DNA of 64,000 nt from Cereibacter_A azotoformans (lineage in GTDB: Bacteria; Pseudomonadota; Alphaproteobacteria; Rhodobacterales; Rhodobacteraceae). Positions within the stretch are counted from its first letter, which is position 1; every line of letters starts with the position of its first letter. Shown piece after piece: positions 8,168 to 17,057 of this stretch. Below the pieces are notes generated by a model. That model did no database searches, had not been told where the DNA came from, and was given only the letters and a program-made list of their open reading frames with translations. The position numbers were made by a program, and so were the translations under genes. The stretch is taken from assembly GCF_003050905.1 (NCBI RefSeq), contig NZ_QAOT01000003.1; one strand, written 5' to 3'.

Positions 8168-8785
8168 TCAGCGATCGGGGGGCAGGAGGCCCAGGCCGCG
8201 CAGATAGATGCCGATCCCGGCCTCGAGCAGATCCTCGGGCGGAAACGGGGATTTGGCGCCGGGGGCGCCGCGGGTGAAGAGTTCGACGACCCCGTGGCTG
8301 AGGGCCCAGACATGGGCCGAGAACATCGCGGGCGGCGGGCGCTTTTCGGGTGGGATATGTTCGGACAGGCGCGTCGCCGCCCGCTCGAGCACGTCCCGCG
8401 CCCTCTGGGCCGCCGCCGCAAGCTCGGCGTTGGACTGGAGGGAGATCCCGCTTTCGAACATGGCCATGTAGTGGCCGGGATATTTGCGCGCGAAGGCGAG
8501 ATAGGCCCGCCCCGTCGCCTCGAAGGCCGCGAGCGCCGAAGGGCGGCCCTCATCGTAGGCGTACTCCATCAGCGCGCCGAAGATCTCGTAGCCCTGCCGG
8601 GCCGCTTCGGCGATCAGCTCGTCGCGTCCGGCGAAATGGCGATAGACCGCAGCCGGCGTGACATCGGCCGCCTTGGCCGCCTCGGACAGGGTGAAGCCCT
8701 GAGGCCCCTTTTCGGTGATGAGCCGGAGCGCCGCCTCGACCAGGGCCTGGCGGAGGTTGCCGTGATGGTAGCCGCGCTTGCTCAT
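8168..8785 (-). CDS. TetR-family transcriptional regulator
   Basis: A 205-residue regulator. The N-terminal HTH is clear: ALVEAALRLITEKGPQGFTL, then EAAKAADVTPAAVYRHFAGR. The C-terminal half is a helical ligand-binding and dimerisation domain of the TetR_C_33 kind (GRAYLAFARKYPGHY). The start at 8785 overlaps the stop codon of the polyphosphate kinase gene by ATGA, so the two are co-transcribed and the regulator is translated after ppk2. The inducer and targets cannot be deduced from sequence. Confidence 0.85.
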   Translation of the reverse strand: MSKRGYHHGNLRQALVEAALRLITEKGPQGFTLSEAAKAADVTPAAVYRHFAGRDELIAEAARQGYEIFGALMEYAYDEGRPSALAAFEATGRAYLAFARKYPGHYMAMFESGISLQSNAELAAAAQRARDVLERAATRLSEHIPPEKRPPPAMFSAHVWALSHGVVELFTRGAPGAKSPFPPEDLLEAGIGIYLRGLGLLPPDR

Positions 8786-9666
8786 GATCGGCTGTGGCCG
8801 TCGCTCCAGAGACCCGGGCCGCCGCAGATCGCGGGATCGGGCGTGCCGATCAGCTCGTCCCTGCGGCCGTCGAAGGGGACGGCGCGCAGGATTGTCTGGA
8901 TCGCCGCGATCCGCGCCCGGCGCTTGTCGTCGGACCGGATCACCGTCCAGGGCACGGTGCCGGAATGGCTGCGGCTCAGCGTTTCCCCGATCGCATTGCT
9001 GTAGTCCGGCCACTTCTTCAGCCCCTCGATGTCGATCCACGAGAGCTTCCACTGTTTCAGCGGGTCCTGTTCGCGCGCGAGGAAACGGCGGAGCTGCTCG
9101 GCGCGGCTGACGTTGAGCCAGAGCTTGACGAGCGTGATCCCGTCCTCGACGAGCATCTCCTCGAAGCCGGGAAGCTGGCAGAAGAACTGTTCGCGCTGGC
9201 GCTCGGTGCAGAAGTCGAAGACCTTCTCGACCACGCCCCGGTTGTACCAGCTGCGGTCGAAGAGCGCGATCTCGCCGCCCGCGGGCAGCCAGTCCACATA
9301 CCTCTGGAAATACCATTGCCCCGCCTCGCGGTCCGAGGGGGCCGGCAGCGCCACGACATTCGCGACCCGCGGATTGAGGTTCTCGGTCACGGCCTTGATC
9401 GTGCCGCCCTTGCCCGCAGCGTCCCGGCCCTCGAAGACGACCACGATGCGTTTGCCCGACGCCTTCACATCGGCCTGAAGGCGCACGAGCTGCCTCTGCA
9501 GCCCCTCCATCCGCTCGGCGTAGGATTTCTTCTTCATCAGCGTCCGGTAGGGGTAGGAGGCGTCGAGAACCTCCTCGTCCGATCCGTCCTGGATCGCCTC
9601 GCGGATGTGCCGGGGGGCCTCGTTGCGAAAGTAGTGACTGATCGCCCCGTCGAACGGCAGCTCCAT
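8782..9666 (-). CDS. ppk2: Polyphosphate kinase 2
   Basis: A 294-residue PPK2-family enzyme that transfers phosphate between polyphosphate and nucleotides. Motifs are Walker A VVVFEGRDAAGKGGTI, ALPAPSDREAGQWYFQRYV, FDRSWYNRGVVEKVF with the lid and Walker B Asp, and KLWLNVSRAEQLRRF, then KQWKLSWIDIEG. Single-domain length and motif order fit class I PPK2. The start at 9666 follows GGGAGGAT; an ATG 11 codons upstream lacks a binding site. It is coupled to the downstream TetR gene. Confidence 0.92.
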   Translation of the reverse strand: MELPFDGAISHYFRNEAPRHIREAIQDGSDEEVLDASYPYRTLMKKKSYAERMEGLQRQLVRLQADVKASGKRIVVVFEGRDAAGKGGTIKAVTENLNPRVANVVALPAPSDREAGQWYFQRYVDWLPAGGEIALFDRSWYNRGVVEKVFDFCTERQREQFFCQLPGFEEMLVEDGITLVKLWLNVSRAEQLRRFLAREQDPLKQWKLSWIDIEGLKKWPDYSNAIGETLSRSHSGTVPWTVIRSDDKRRARIAAIQTILRAVPFDGRRDELIGTPDPAICGGPGLWSDGHSRS

Positions 9667-9707
9667 CGGATCCTCCCTCTCTGGCGCCAGTATGGCCAAG
9701 CCCGGCC

Positions 9708-10676
9708 TCAGCGCAATCCGGCCCGGGAGGCGGCGCGGTCGATGGCGGCGGCCACGGCGTCGGGCGCCACATGGTGCGGCATGTGGCCGATGCCCTCGAG
9801 GATCGTGACACGCGCCCCCGGTATCAGCCGGCCCAGAGGCTGGGCATGGATCTCGACCGGAACCACGCGGTCATCGCCGCCGTGCAGGATCTCGACCGGC
9901 ATCGGCAGTTTGGGATAATTCGGCTCCATCAGCCTGAGGTAGGGCTTGAGCCCGGTCACCTGCCGCGCGTTGATCCGGAAGCTCTCGCGCCGCAGCGAAA
10001 GGCCCACGCCGAAATAGTCCGAATAGCCCGGCGGCACCTTCTGGGGCGCGAAGATCTGGCCCACGATGCGGTCGGCCCGGTCGGGCGAGACGAAGGCCGA
10101 GATGAGCGGCACCACCGCCGCCTGCCCGAAGCTGCTGGCCGTGAGCGAATAGACCGGGCCGAGATCGCCCGGCCAGGGCATCACCGCGCCCGAGACGGTG
10201 ACGATGGCCGCCGTGTTGCCCGGGTCGCGCAGGCCCCAGGCCAGCGCCACCGCGGCGCCGTAGGAATGGCCGAGCACGATGGGCCGCCGCACGCCGAGCT
10301 GGGCGGCGGCCTTGCGCAGCACATCGGCCTGCACGAGCGGGCTGGTACCGTCCGGCCCGATATCGTCCGACCAGCCGAGGCCGGGCCGGTCGAGGGCGAT
10401 CACCCGGTAGCGCCCCTTCATCTTCTCGACGAAGGAAAAGGTGAAGTCGCGTGTCGAGCCCGAGGCGCCATGGATCAGCACGAGGTCCGGCCCGCGTCCC
10501 TCGACATGGGCGTGGATCCGGTGGCCATCCACCTCGAGAAGCTGTCCGGTGGGCGGGTAGGAGGCCTCGGCCACCGCCTCGCGATCCGAGGCACGCTGAG
10601 AGACGGCGGCGCCGCAGCCTCCGAGTGCAAGCGTTCCGGCGATGAGGAGACTAACGGCCAATCTGTTGAATGTCAT
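9708..10676 (-). CDS. Alpha/beta hydrolase lipoprotein
   Basis: A 322-residue predicted lipoprotein: an N-terminal hydrophobic segment (VSLLIAGTLALGGCG) ends in the lipobox LGGC, so the mature protein should be membrane-anchored in the periplasm. The catalytic part has the oxyanion motif LIHGASGSTRDF, the nucleophile elbow GHSYGA, the acid in LHGGDDRVVP and the base His in EGIGHMPHH. The substrate is unknown. The start at 10676 lies inside the 3' end of metA (26-base overlap) and has no clear ribosome binding site, so it probably depends on translation of metA. Confidence 0.8.
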   Translation of the reverse strand: MTFNRLAVSLLIAGTLALGGCGAAVSQRASDREAVAEASYPPTGQLLEVDGHRIHAHVEGRGPDLVLIHGASGSTRDFTFSFVEKMKGRYRVIALDRPGLGWSDDIGPDGTSPLVQADVLRKAAAQLGVRRPIVLGHSYGAAVALAWGLRDPGNTAAIVTVSGAVMPWPGDLGPVYSLTASSFGQAAVVPLISAFVSPDRADRIVGQIFAPQKVPPGYSDYFGVGLSLRRESFRINARQVTGLKPYLRLMEPNYPKLPMPVEILHGGDDRVVPVEIHAQPLGRLIPGARVTILEGIGHMPHHVAPDAVAAAIDRAASRAGLR

Positions 10677-11568
10677 ACGGGGTGGACTGATAGATCTCGT
10701 TGATCCAGTTTCCATATAGGAGGTGGGCGTGGCTTCTCCACCTGTTCAGCGGCGGTTTTGTCGGATCGTCGTCCGGATAGTAGTTGCGCGGCACGTTGAT
10801 CGGCTTTCCGTTGCCGATGTCGCGGTCATACTCCTGCTTCAGCGTGTCGCTGTCATATTCGAAATGGTTGAAGATGTAGAGCGCGCGGTGGCCCGCATCC
10901 TCGACCAGACAGGGCCCGACCTCGTCCGAGGCGAGCAGCGTGCGCAGGCCCGGCGCCGCGTCGATCTCGTCCTCCCGCATCTCGGTCCAGCGGCTGACGG
11001 GGATCACGAAATCGTCCGAGAAGCCGCGCAGATAGGGCGAGACGGGCGCCACGTTGCGGTGGCGGAAGCAGCCGAAGGCCTTGGCCGCCAGCATGTGCTT
11101 CGGCACGCCGTGGAAATGATAGATCATCGCCATGCCGCCCCAGCAGACGCCGAAGGTCGAATGGACGTGGGTCTGGGTCCAGTCCATGACCTCGCAAAGC
11201 TCGTCCCAGTAGGTGACCTCCGAGAAATCGAGATGCTCGATCGGGGCGCCGGTGATGATCAGCCCGTCGAACTTCTCGTGCTTCACCTCCTGGAAGGGGC
11301 GGTAGAAGGCGGCCATGTGTTCGGCGGCGGTGTTCTTCGTCTGATGCTCGGTCATGCGGATCAGCTGGAAGTCGATCTGCAGCGGCGTGGCGCCGATCAG
11401 CCGGGCGAACTGGTTCTCGGTCTGGATCTTCTTGGGCATCAGGTTGAGAAGCCCGATCCGCAGCGGACGGATGTCCTGCCGCGCCGCCCGCTCCGGTGTC
11501 ATCACCATGACGCCCTCGTGGGTCAGCACGTCGAAGGCGGGCAGGGTGGCGGGCAGGGTGATCGGCAT
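10651..11568 (-). CDS. metA: Homoserine O-acetyltransferase, MetA-type
   Basis: A 305-residue MetA-family acyltransferase that activates homoserine for methionine synthesis. The nucleophile is Cys142 in HSTFGVCWGG; the family His and Glu lie in FNHFEYDSDT. Residue 111 is Glu (ITGAPIE), the residue that in studied MetA enzymes selects acetyl-CoA over succinyl-CoA, so acetyltransferase activity is predicted. GGAGAGAG precedes the ATG. Only 27 bases separate it from the upstream ATPase gene, too little for a SAM-II riboswitch. It overlaps the downstream lipoprotein hydrolase gene. Confidence 0.92.
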   Translation of the reverse strand: MPITLPATLPAFDVLTHEGVMVMTPERAARQDIRPLRIGLLNLMPKKIQTENQFARLIGATPLQIDFQLIRMTEHQTKNTAAEHMAAFYRPFQEVKHEKFDGLIITGAPIEHLDFSEVTYWDELCEVMDWTQTHVHSTFGVCWGGMAMIYHFHGVPKHMLAAKAFGCFRHRNVAPVSPYLRGFSDDFVIPVSRWTEMREDEIDAAPGLRTLLASDEVGPCLVEDAGHRALYIFNHFEYDSDTLKQEYDRDIGNGKPINVPRNYYPDDDPTKPPLNRWRSHAHLLYGNWINEIYQSTPYDIQQIGR

Positions 11569-11595
11569 GGGCGTCTCTCTCCGGGAGGGCGGGTT

Positions 11596-12465
11596 CTAGG
11601 CCTCGGTCCTGGCTCTGTCCAGCGTGCGGGCGATCAGATCGACGAAAGCGGGCGCATTGCCGGCCTCGGCCACCTCTTCGGCCGTGACCGTGATGCCCCA
11701 GCGCGCCATCGCCGCGTAGCGCGGCTGACGGTGGGCAAGGGCACGGGCGTAGGTCCAGCGGATGAAGTCGTCGGGATCGACCTGCTCCTCGGTCAGGCCC
11801 TTCTCGACGCGGTAGTCGGTCCAGGCGGCACGGAGGAAGGCCGGCTGGTAATACATCGGCTTCGGCGCCTTGTCGAAACGGCGGACCAGTTCCGCCGTAT
11901 GCGCCTCGGAGCCTTTGATCCAGACCATCAGCAGGTTTCCGGCCAGATCCGACATCACCGGATCGTTCGGATTGTCGGGATCCACCACTTCGCAGATCGA
12001 GCCGCCCGAGTCGCAGACGAAGTTCTGGTAGCCGTAGATCTCGGTCGCGCGGCGGATGAAGCGTTGCGTGTCATGCAGCGCCGCCACCTCGGCCTCGCGA
12101 TGCTGGCCCTGCCGTTCGAGATAGTCGGCGAAGGCGAGGCCGCCGCGGTTCGGGTTGCCGGGCTTGCCGAGGTAGGTCGAGAGCGGGGCCAGATTGTCGA
12201 AGGTGATGTTCGAGGCGATATAGACCGAGTCGGTCCGCAGCAGCTCGCGCAGGAACGGCACCTTCATCGCCTCGCGCTTGAAGTTGTCGGCGATATGCTC
12301 GCCCATGTAGCGGGTGCCGATCCGGTAATCGACCGAGTAGTGGAACCAGTCGCCGCTGTCGCGGAGCAGCGTCGAGACATGGGTCTTCCCCAGGCCCGAC
12401 ATGCCGAACAGCAGCACCCGCTTGGCCTGTGCCGCCCGCCACTCCGCTCCGGTCCTGTAGATCAT
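11596..12465 (-). CDS. Conserved P-loop ATPase of unknown role
   Basis: A 289-residue protein with a Walker A motif near the N terminus (VLLFGMSGLGKT, residues 18-29) and then a kinase-like layout with VYIASNITFDNLAP and NFVCDSGGSICEVVD. No transporter signature, helicase motif or membrane segment is seen, so it resembles small nucleotide-kinase-like ATPases whose function is unassigned. AGGGGA precedes the start at 12465. It lies 27 bases upstream of metA in the same orientation and probably shares its transcript, which might link it to methionine or phosphate metabolism, but this is speculative. Confidence 0.6.
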   Translation of the reverse strand: MIYRTGAEWRAAQAKRVLLFGMSGLGKTHVSTLLRDSGDWFHYSVDYRIGTRYMGEHIADNFKREAMKVPFLRELLRTDSVYIASNITFDNLAPLSTYLGKPGNPNRGGLAFADYLERQGQHREAEVAALHDTQRFIRRATEIYGYQNFVCDSGGSICEVVDPDNPNDPVMSDLAGNLLMVWIKGSEAHTAELVRRFDKAPKPMYYQPAFLRAAWTDYRVEKGLTEEQVDPDDFIRWTYARALAHRQPRYAAMARWGITVTAEEVAEAGNAPAFVDLIARTLDRARTEA

Positions 12466-12593
12466 CTCGCGTCCCCTGCCTCGGATCGCGCCCCTGTTAC
12501 AGCGCCGGGCGCGGCAGTTCACGCGAAATCTGGGAGATGCGACGTCGGGCCGGGCGTCGGAAGGCGGCTTGCCCGATGCCGCCCTCGGATCGC

Positions 12594-12617
12594 AAAAGGG
12601 CCCCGCAAGGGGCCCCG
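12594..12617 (-). terminator. Terminator of the fadL-type gene
   Basis: On the minus strand the stem GGGGCCC pairs with GGGCCCC around a 4-base loop (12598-12615) and is followed by TTTTGC. It lies about 20 bases past the stop codon of the outer-membrane porin gene. Confidence 0.75.
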
Positions 12618-12637
12618 CGCCGGCACGATCGGGAAGA

Positions 12638-13759
12638 TCAGAAGGTGAAGCCAACCCGGATGCCGGCGGCCAGAGCCTCGTTGTCATCGAACTTGGCGCC
12701 CACCCCGCGCGTGTTGGCGCTGCCAAGTTCCACATAGCGGATGCCGCCGGTGATCTTCATGTTCTCGTGCGTGTAGGTGGCGCCGATGCCGATCGAGCGG
12801 AACCCGTCGTTCGGCCCGAGGTTGCCGGTATCGTCGCCTGTCTTGGGCTCGTAGGACACCGTCACCGCACCCGACCATTTCTCGGTGAAGCGACGGCCGA
12901 GACCCAGCGTGTAGGTCCAGCGGTCGGATTCGTAGGCCACCAGCGGAATGCCCGGGAAGTAGTACTGGTAGATCTCGGGATCGATCAGGAACTCCGTCCA
13001 GTCCACCCAGCGGACCGAGCCGAAGAGCAGCGTGTCCGGCGCAATCCCGGTCTGGAACTCGAGGTTCACCGACTGCGGCACGGTCGTGTCGAACTCGCTC
13101 ACGCCGGCGCGGTCGCCGAAGACCGCGTTCGTTCCCGTCTCGTCGGCCTCGAGCGTATGGTCGATCGCCGAATTGTAGGTGAGGGCGACGCGAGCGGCGA
13201 TTTCGGGCTTTTCCCAGGCGACGCCCACCACATAGCCGAAGGCATAGTCGGTATTGGTCTCGAGGTTGTAGTCCGTCGTCGCGACGTAGGATCCCTCCTG
13301 ATAGATGTCGAACAGGATGTTCGCCTTGCCCTTCACCGACTGGGCGCGAAGGCCACCGTAGAGCGACACGTCATTGTCGAACTTGTAGCGCAGGAGCGCG
13401 GTGACCGCGTTGGAGCGCAGTTCCGCCGTGGTTCCGGCGAGCGGGTAGATGCCTCCCGGATAGTCCACGTCGGCGCCGATCGGCTGGTCGAGCACCAGCG
13501 CGATGTCCATGTTCGATCCGAGCGCCTGCTTGTAGGCAAGCGACCATGTCGAGAAGTTGCCGGCCATGTTCCCGGACTGGAACGGCGTGTTCGGAATGTT
13601 CCCGCTGACATCCGGCTTGACGAAGCCGTAGGTCAGCTCGACATACCGGCCTTCCTCGAACAGGATGCCCACGCTCTGCGTCGAACGTTCGATGTCCCCG
13701 GCCGAGGCCGCTCCGGCGCTCAGCGCCAGCCCTCCCAATGCTCCCGCAATCTTTCTCAT
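12638..13759 (-). CDS. FadL/OmpP1-family outer-membrane transporter
   Basis: A 373-residue precursor with a signal peptide (MRKIAGALGGLALSAGAASA) and a mature part made of alternating amphipathic strands, ending in VGFTF with the C-terminal Phe typical of outer-membrane beta-barrels. YVELTYGFVKPDVSG and WSLAYKQALG are FadL/TodX-like. Such channels import long-chain fatty acids or other hydrophobic compounds. AGGAGCGG precedes the start at 13759. A terminator follows, and the gene is probably monocistronic. Confidence 0.82.
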   Translation of the reverse strand: MRKIAGALGGLALSAGAASAGDIERSTQSVGILFEEGRYVELTYGFVKPDVSGNIPNTPFQSGNMAGNFSTWSLAYKQALGSNMDIALVLDQPIGADVDYPGGIYPLAGTTAELRSNAVTALLRYKFDNDVSLYGGLRAQSVKGKANILFDIYQEGSYVATTDYNLETNTDYAFGYVVGVAWEKPEIAARVALTYNSAIDHTLEADETGTNAVFGDRAGVSEFDTTVPQSVNLEFQTGIAPDTLLFGSVRWVDWTEFLIDPEIYQYYFPGIPLVAYESDRWTYTLGLGRRFTEKWSGAVTVSYEPKTGDDTGNLGPNDGFRSIGIGATYTHENMKITGGIRYVELGSANTRGVGAKFDDNEALAAGIRVGFTF

Positions 13760-13837
13760 GTCCCGCTCCTCCGCTTGCCGGAGCATCTTTCCGATCCCTT
13801 GCCTTTCGGTCAATCACTGACGCCGCGGAACGAAATG

Positions 13838-14725
13838 TCACTTCGCCCGCTGTGGCTGCGGCGCCCCAGCGGCCGCCCGGATGCTGATCCAGTTGGCCAG
13901 CAGGATCACGCCGCCGCCGAGGATCACCAGCGCATCGAGCGGCTCGGCAAAGAGGATCATGCCGAGGATCGCAAAGACCGGCAGCCGCAGGAAATCCACC
14001 GTCACCACGAACCCGGCCGTAGCCAGCGAGAGCGCCTGGGTCAGACAGAGATGCGCGGCCAGACCCGAAAGGCCGATCATCACCAGCCAGAAGCCCGAGG
14101 TGAGCGTGGGCCAGGTGGTCTCGCCGTCGGCAAGGGTGCAGGCAATCCCGAGCACCGCCTGGATCAGCGTGAGCCAGAACATGATCGAGACGATCGACTC
14201 GTGGCGCGTCAGGCGCTTGGTCAGGATGATCGAGCCCGCGAAGAAGATGGCCGATCCCGCGGCGGCGAGCACCCCCACATCCACCTGCGCAAAGTCCGGC
14301 CGGGCGACGACGAGGATCCCGGCGAAGCCCACCACGGTCGAGAGCGCGCGCATCCTCGTGATCCGCTCTCCGAGCAGGAGCGGCGACAGCAGGATGACCC
14401 AGATCGGCGAGGTGAACTCCAGCGCGATCACCTGCGCGAGGGGGATGAGCCCCAGAGCCCAGAACCAGAGGTTCTGCCCGGTGAAATGGCACAGGTTGCG
14501 CACGAGATGCCGTCCGAAGTGGTCGGTGCGGATCTCGGCCGTGCGTCCGGCGGCCATGGCCCAGAGGCCCACCACGGCCAGCCCCACCAGCGAGCGCCAG
14601 GCCATGATCTCGAACGTGTCGTGCACGCCCGAAACCATGCGGCCCGAGACCGCCATGGCCGAGAAGGACGTGATGGCACCTGCCATCCAGAGGGTGGCGG
14701 CGGGAAGATGTTGCTGGGGAGGCAT
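13838..14725 (-). CDS. EamA/DMT-family transporter
   Basis: A 295-residue inner-membrane protein with about ten hydrophobic segments in two EamA repeats: the first half has ALEFTSPIWVILLSPLLLGE and the second LRLPVFAILGMILFAEPLDA. These are characteristic of drug/metabolite exporters. The substrate is unknown. It is divergent from the yfgM-like gene. The ribosome binding site at the first ATG is poor, so a later start at residue 14 remains possible. Confidence 0.82.
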   Translation of the reverse strand: MPPQQHLPAATLWMAGAITSFSAMAVSGRMVSGVHDTFEIMAWRSLVGLAVVGLWAMAAGRTAEIRTDHFGRHLVRNLCHFTGQNLWFWALGLIPLAQVIALEFTSPIWVILLSPLLLGERITRMRALSTVVGFAGILVVARPDFAQVDVGVLAAAGSAIFFAGSIILTKRLTRHESIVSIMFWLTLIQAVLGIACTLADGETTWPTLTSGFWLVMIGLSGLAAHLCLTQALSLATAGFVVTVDFLRLPVFAILGMILFAEPLDALVILGGGVILLANWISIRAAAGAPQPQRAK

Positions 14726-14958
14726 TTTTCAGGTCCGGTCACTGGGGCCGGCCACCATTGCCCCGCCTGCGGCGGATTGTCCAGCGCAGCGCGCTTGACA
14801 GGTGCCGCATGCGACGGCCGGGCCGCGGCGGAGGCCCGGCCCGGTCGGCGCGGATGCCCCTGCCGGGCCTTGCCGATGACGGCGTGCCGGCCGGGAGCGG
14901 GGCTTGGCAAGCCCTTCGCCTTGCGTGTAAGACGAAGGCACCAGCGAGGGAGAGGGCC

Positions 14959-15606
14959 TTGAGCAACCCCGAGAGTTTCATCGACGAGGTGACCGAGGAG
15001 GTCCGCCGCGAGCGGCTGTTCGGCTATTTCCGCCGCTATGGCTGGATCGCCCTTGTCATCGTTGTGGCGATCGTCGGCGGTGCGGCCTTCGTCGAGTGGC
15101 AGAAGGCGCAGCACCGGGCCGAGTCGCAGGCGTTCGGCGATGCGCTGCTGGCGGCGCTCGAGGCGCCCGATGCGGCTGCGCGCCGGGCGGCGGTCGAGGC
15201 CGTGCCGGCCGCGGGCGACCGGGCCGCGCTGCGCGATCTGATGGCCGCGTCGGATCCCGCGGGCGACCGGGCGGCCGCCATGTCCGCGCTGGAGCGTGTG
15301 GCCTCCAACGCCACGCTGTCGCCGGTCTACCGCGACCTCGCGGTGCTGCGCCGGGTGATCCTCGGCGGGGCCGAGCTGCCGGTGGCCGACCGCCGCGCCG
15401 CCCTGGACGGGATCGCCGCGCCGGGCCGGCCCTACCGCGCGCTTGCGCTGGAGCAGATGGCCTATCTCGAAATCGAGGCGGGCGAGCCCGCCCGCGCCAT
15501 CGAGACGCTGCGCAGCCTCACGCAGGACCAGGAAGCGCCGCAGGGTCTTCGCCGGCGCGCCGAACAGATGATCACCGCGCTGGGCGGCGGAACCCAGGCC
15601 GGCTGA
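14959..15606 (+). CDS. YfgM-like membrane-anchored TPR-type protein
   Basis: A 215-residue protein with a basic N terminus (EVRRERLFGYFRRYGW), one transmembrane segment (IALVIVVAIVGGAAFVEW) and a helical periplasmic domain with TPR-like repeats rich in Ala. YfgM in E. coli is an ancillary SecYEG-associated chaperone. The TTG start at 14959 follows GAGGGAGAGG; longer open frames upstream are unsupported. It is followed by a bamB-like gene and der, the same order as yfgM-bamB-der in E. coli, which supports the call. Confidence 0.75.
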   Translation: MSNPESFIDEVTEEVRRERLFGYFRRYGWIALVIVVAIVGGAAFVEWQKAQHRAESQAFGDALLAALEAPDAAARRAAVEAVPAAGDRAALRDLMAASDPAGDRAAAMSALERVASNATLSPVYRDLAVLRRVILGGAELPVADRRAALDGIAAPGRPYRALALEQMAYLEIEAGEPARAIETLRSLTQDQEAPQGLRRRAEQMITALGGGTQAG

Positions 15607-15652
15607 GACCGGCAACAAGGGGACGGGCAGGGACTTGAAGAGGGGTTTCACG

Positions 15653-16999
15653 GTGAAGCGGACGGCTGCGGTCACGGGATTTGCGCTTCTTGGACTGCTC
15701 GGCGCCTGCGGCGAGCGCGAACTGATCCTTCCCGGCGAACGGTTCGACGTTCGCGCGCCGCTCGATGCGAGCGTGCCGACCGAGGGAAATCCGGCGCCTG
15801 CGGACCGCAGCGGCCTCAGCGCCAACCGGTCGCTGCCCGTGGCGTTGCCGGCGGCCACGGTGAACGCCTCCTGGCCGCAGCGGGGGGGCAACGCGGCCCA
15901 TCTCGCGCCGCATGCAAGCCTCTCGGCGGCCCCGCAACTGGTCTGGAGCAGCGACATCGGCGCGGGCAACAGCCGCCGCAACCGGATCTCGGCCGCCCCG
16001 GTCGTGGCCGAGGGGCGGGTCTTCACCATGGACGCCATGAGCGACGTGCAGGCCACCTCGACGGGCGGCGCGCAGCTCTGGCGGGTGGACATCACGCCGC
16101 CCTCCGACCGGGCGACCGACCTCTCCGGCGGAGGGCTGGCCTACGGCGCCGGACGCCTCTTTGCGACCACGGGCTTTGGCGAGCTGGTGGCGCTCGATCC
16201 CGCCACGGGCGCGGTTCTCTGGCGCCAGAAGCTCGGCGCTCCGGCCACCGGCGCCCCGATGGTCGAGGGCGAGACGGTCTATGTCACCGGCCGCGACAGT
16301 TCGGCCTGGGCGATCGACGCCTCGAACGGGCGCGTCCGCTGGCAGCTTCCGGGCGCGCCCTCCAGCACCGGCATGATCGGCGGCTCGGCCCCGGCGATGG
16401 CGGGCGGAACGGTGCTCTTCCCCTTCAACAGCGGCCAGATGATCGCCGTCCTGCGCGAGGGCGGATCGCAGCTCTGGTCGTCGCAGGTGGCGGGCGAGCG
16501 GCTCGGGCGCGCCTACACCGGCTTCCGCGACATCACCGGCGATCCGGTCGTTTCGGGCGGCACGATCTACGTCGGCAGCTCGGCCGGCCGCACGCTTGCG
16601 ATGTCCGCGGCGTCGGGCGAGACGCTGTGGTCGGCCGACGAGGGCGCGCTTGCGCCGGTGGCCGTGGCGGGCGGTTCGGTCTTCCTCGTCTCGGACGAGG
16701 CGCGGCTCGTGCGGCTCGACGCAGCGACCGGGTCGGTGATCTGGTCGGTGGACATGCCCTACTGGGAAAATGCCACGCCCAAGCGGCGCAAGGGGATCAC
16801 CGCCCATTACGGCCCCGTGCTGGCGGGGGGGCGCCTCCTCGTGGCCTCGTCGGACGGGCTGGTGCGCTTCTTCAACCCGGCGGACGGAGCCCTCGTCGGC
16901 TCTGCCGAACTGCCGGGCGGTGCGGCGGCGCAGCCGGCGCTGGCAGGGGGAACGCTCTATGTCGTCGCGGCCAACGGGAAACTTCTCGCTTTCCGCTGA
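15653..16999 (+). CDS. bamB: BamB-like PQQ-repeat beta-propeller lipoprotein
   Basis: A 448-residue predicted lipoprotein with signal sequence and lipobox (FALLGLLGAC). It then carries repeated PQQ-type blades such as LVALDPATGAVLWRQKL and TLAMSAASGETLWSADEG, the arrangement of BamB, which helps the BAM complex insert outer-membrane proteins. The GTG at 15653 has AGGGG seven bases upstream; a TTG at 15635 is an alternative start adding six residues. Position between the yfgM-like gene and der is the usual bamB location. The final der gene starts 58 bases later. Confidence 0.83.
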   Translation: MKRTAAVTGFALLGLLGACGERELILPGERFDVRAPLDASVPTEGNPAPADRSGLSANRSLPVALPAATVNASWPQRGGNAAHLAPHASLSAAPQLVWSSDIGAGNSRRNRISAAPVVAEGRVFTMDAMSDVQATSTGGAQLWRVDITPPSDRATDLSGGGLAYGAGRLFATTGFGELVALDPATGAVLWRQKLGAPATGAPMVEGETVYVTGRDSSAWAIDASNGRVRWQLPGAPSSTGMIGGSAPAMAGGTVLFPFNSGQMIAVLREGGSQLWSSQVAGERLGRAYTGFRDITGDPVVSGGTIYVGSSAGRTLAMSAASGETLWSADEGALAPVAVAGGSVFLVSDEARLVRLDAATGSVIWSVDMPYWENATPKRRKGITAHYGPVLAGGRLLVASSDGLVRFFNPADGALVGSAELPGGAAAQPALAGGTLYVVAANGKLLAFR

Positions 17000-17057
17000 C
17001 CGTTGTTCCTGCTAGGGACCCGGGCTTGACCTGCCCAAGCCGCCTCCGGAGGCATCG

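Noticed and set aside
11569..11595. SAM-II riboswitch in front of metA
   Set aside because: Only 27 bases separate metA from the upstream gene and no pseudoknot-type motif is visible.
10723..12648. Long plus-strand open frame (641 codons) opposite metA and the P-loop ATPase
   Set aside because: It mirrors the codon pattern of well-supported minus-strand genes, has no recognisable domain and is a high-GC shadow.
12569..14962. Plus-strand open frame of 797 codons opposite the FadL and EamA genes
   Set aside because: Arg/Gly/His-rich composition typical of antisense frames, and both opposing genes have clear family signatures.
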